A program made the translations under genes and the position numbers. This document shows, piece after piece, positions 63,674-64,000 of a stretch of DNA of 64,000 bases. Origin of the DNA: Meiothermus sp. QL-1 (GTDB taxonomy: Bacteria; Deinococcota; Deinococci; Deinococcales; Thermaceae); NCBI RefSeq assembly GCF_003351145.1, contig NZ_QQSV01000001.1:1-64000 (forward strand), written 5' to 3'. The notes below the pieces were generated by a model. The model worked only from the letters and a program-made list of their open reading frames with translations. It ran no database searches and was not told where the DNA came from. How positions within the stretch are numbered: the first letter of the stretch is position 1; the number at the start of each line of letters is the position of its first letter.

Positions 63674-64000
63674 CTAGGGGGTGTGGCTCGAGCCAAACTG
63701 GTTGAAGAGCACGAAGCCCAGCAGGGCGAACCACAAAAGCAGCAGGATCAGGTTGCCCCAGCGCTGCCAGAAGGAGGGGCGGGGCGTGGGCCCGGTCACC
63801 TGGGTGGCCAGCACCTCGGGGTCGTTGCCGCTTTGCAGCCGTACCGGTCCCGCGCCGGCCTCGAGCGGTAGAGCATAAGGACGCGGATTTTCCGGCACCT
63901 GGCTGCCGATGGTCACCACCACCGCGCTGATGTTGTCGGGGCCGCCCCAGTCGTTGGCCAGCCGGATGAGCTTGGCCACCGCGGGTTCGGGCGGGTGGGT
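63674..64000 (-). CDS. PP2C-type Ser/Thr phosphatase, C-terminal part (cut by window edge)
   Basis: The frame is open to the window end, so only about 108 C-terminal residues are seen. PAVAKLIRLANDWGGPDNIS followed by AVVVTI is the last conserved motif of PP2C phosphatases, including the metal-binding Asp in GGPDN. A linker of about 45 residues and a C-terminal transmembrane helix (LILLLLWFALLGFVLF) follow, as in membrane-bound PrpC/Stp phosphatases that reverse Hanks-type kinase phosphorylation. Its stop is adjacent to that of argS. Confidence 0.9.
   Translation of the reverse strand, partial: THPPEPAVAKLIRLANDWGGPDNISAVVVTIGSQVPENPRPYALPLEAGAGPVRLQSGNDPEVLATQVTGPTPRPSFWQRWGNLILLLLWFALLGFVLFNQFGSSHTP

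Overview
The window is high-GC chromosomal DNA of the Thermus/Meiothermus group, most like Meiothermus or Calidithermus. The evidence is csaB, a TmrAB-type heterodimeric ABC exporter, RapZ-YvcK gene order, many start codons placed 6-8 nt after a TAnnnT -10 element (leaderless transcripts), and a strong excess of CTCGAG. Species cannot be fixed from the sequence alone. Genes are densely packed, with many ATGA-type overlaps and convergent genes sharing stop codons.

Layout. 1-0.73 kb: 3' part of an IS200/IS605-type tnpB with its end hairpin. 0.9-2.7 kb: a membrane protein paired with a Ras/Rab-like GTPase. 6.9-2.7 kb (minus): udk, DUF5693, csaB and a TPR protein, a likely cell-envelope operon. 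6.9-14 kb (plus): a PfkB-like protein, a trp leader peptide with transcription attenuator, trpE, trpG, two glycosyltransferases, trpD and an LpxB-related glycosyltransferase. 14-21.5 kb: leaderless gyrB, an M28 peptidase, a threonine dehydratase-like enzyme, mtaB, and small conserved proteins including a DUF59 Fe-S factor. 28.4-21.5 kb (minus): a LIV-type ABC operon with an acyl-CoA ligase embedded in it. 28.6 kb: tRNA-Arg(ACG) with promoter and terminator. 28.7-39 kb: an MFS transporter, a LysM-M23 peptidase, folate, thymidylate and envelope genes, the TmrAB-like exporter, and a solitary DUF2229-like protein.

39.27-50.55 kb is the most unusual part. A 345-bp CRISPR leader followed by 11 repeats lies at 39.3-40.4 kb. 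A second, diverged copy of the same leader with one lone repeat lies at 50.2-50.55 kb in the opposite orientation. Both leaders carry a 29-bp palindrome made of two perfect, facing DnaA boxes. Between them are a CBS protein, a LmbE deacetylase and a LacI-controlled xylan utilisation operon: ABC binding protein, two permeases, GH10 xylanase, GH1, and GH43 xylosidase. No cas gene is present in the window.

50.6-64 kb holds a DOMON-like protein with yvcK and rapZ, an FKBP isomerase, a secreted 14-bladed WD40 protein, an HtrA protease operon with a BtuF-like protein, purU, an esterase, a lipoprotein, a GNAT enzyme, a degenerate MoaB/MogA-like protein, argS and the 3' end of a PP2C phosphatase.

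Several family members lack a hallmark residue: RapZ without the Walker A lysine, a PfkB protein with GAGE for GAGD, an FmdB protein without cysteines, and a MogA-like protein without GGTG.
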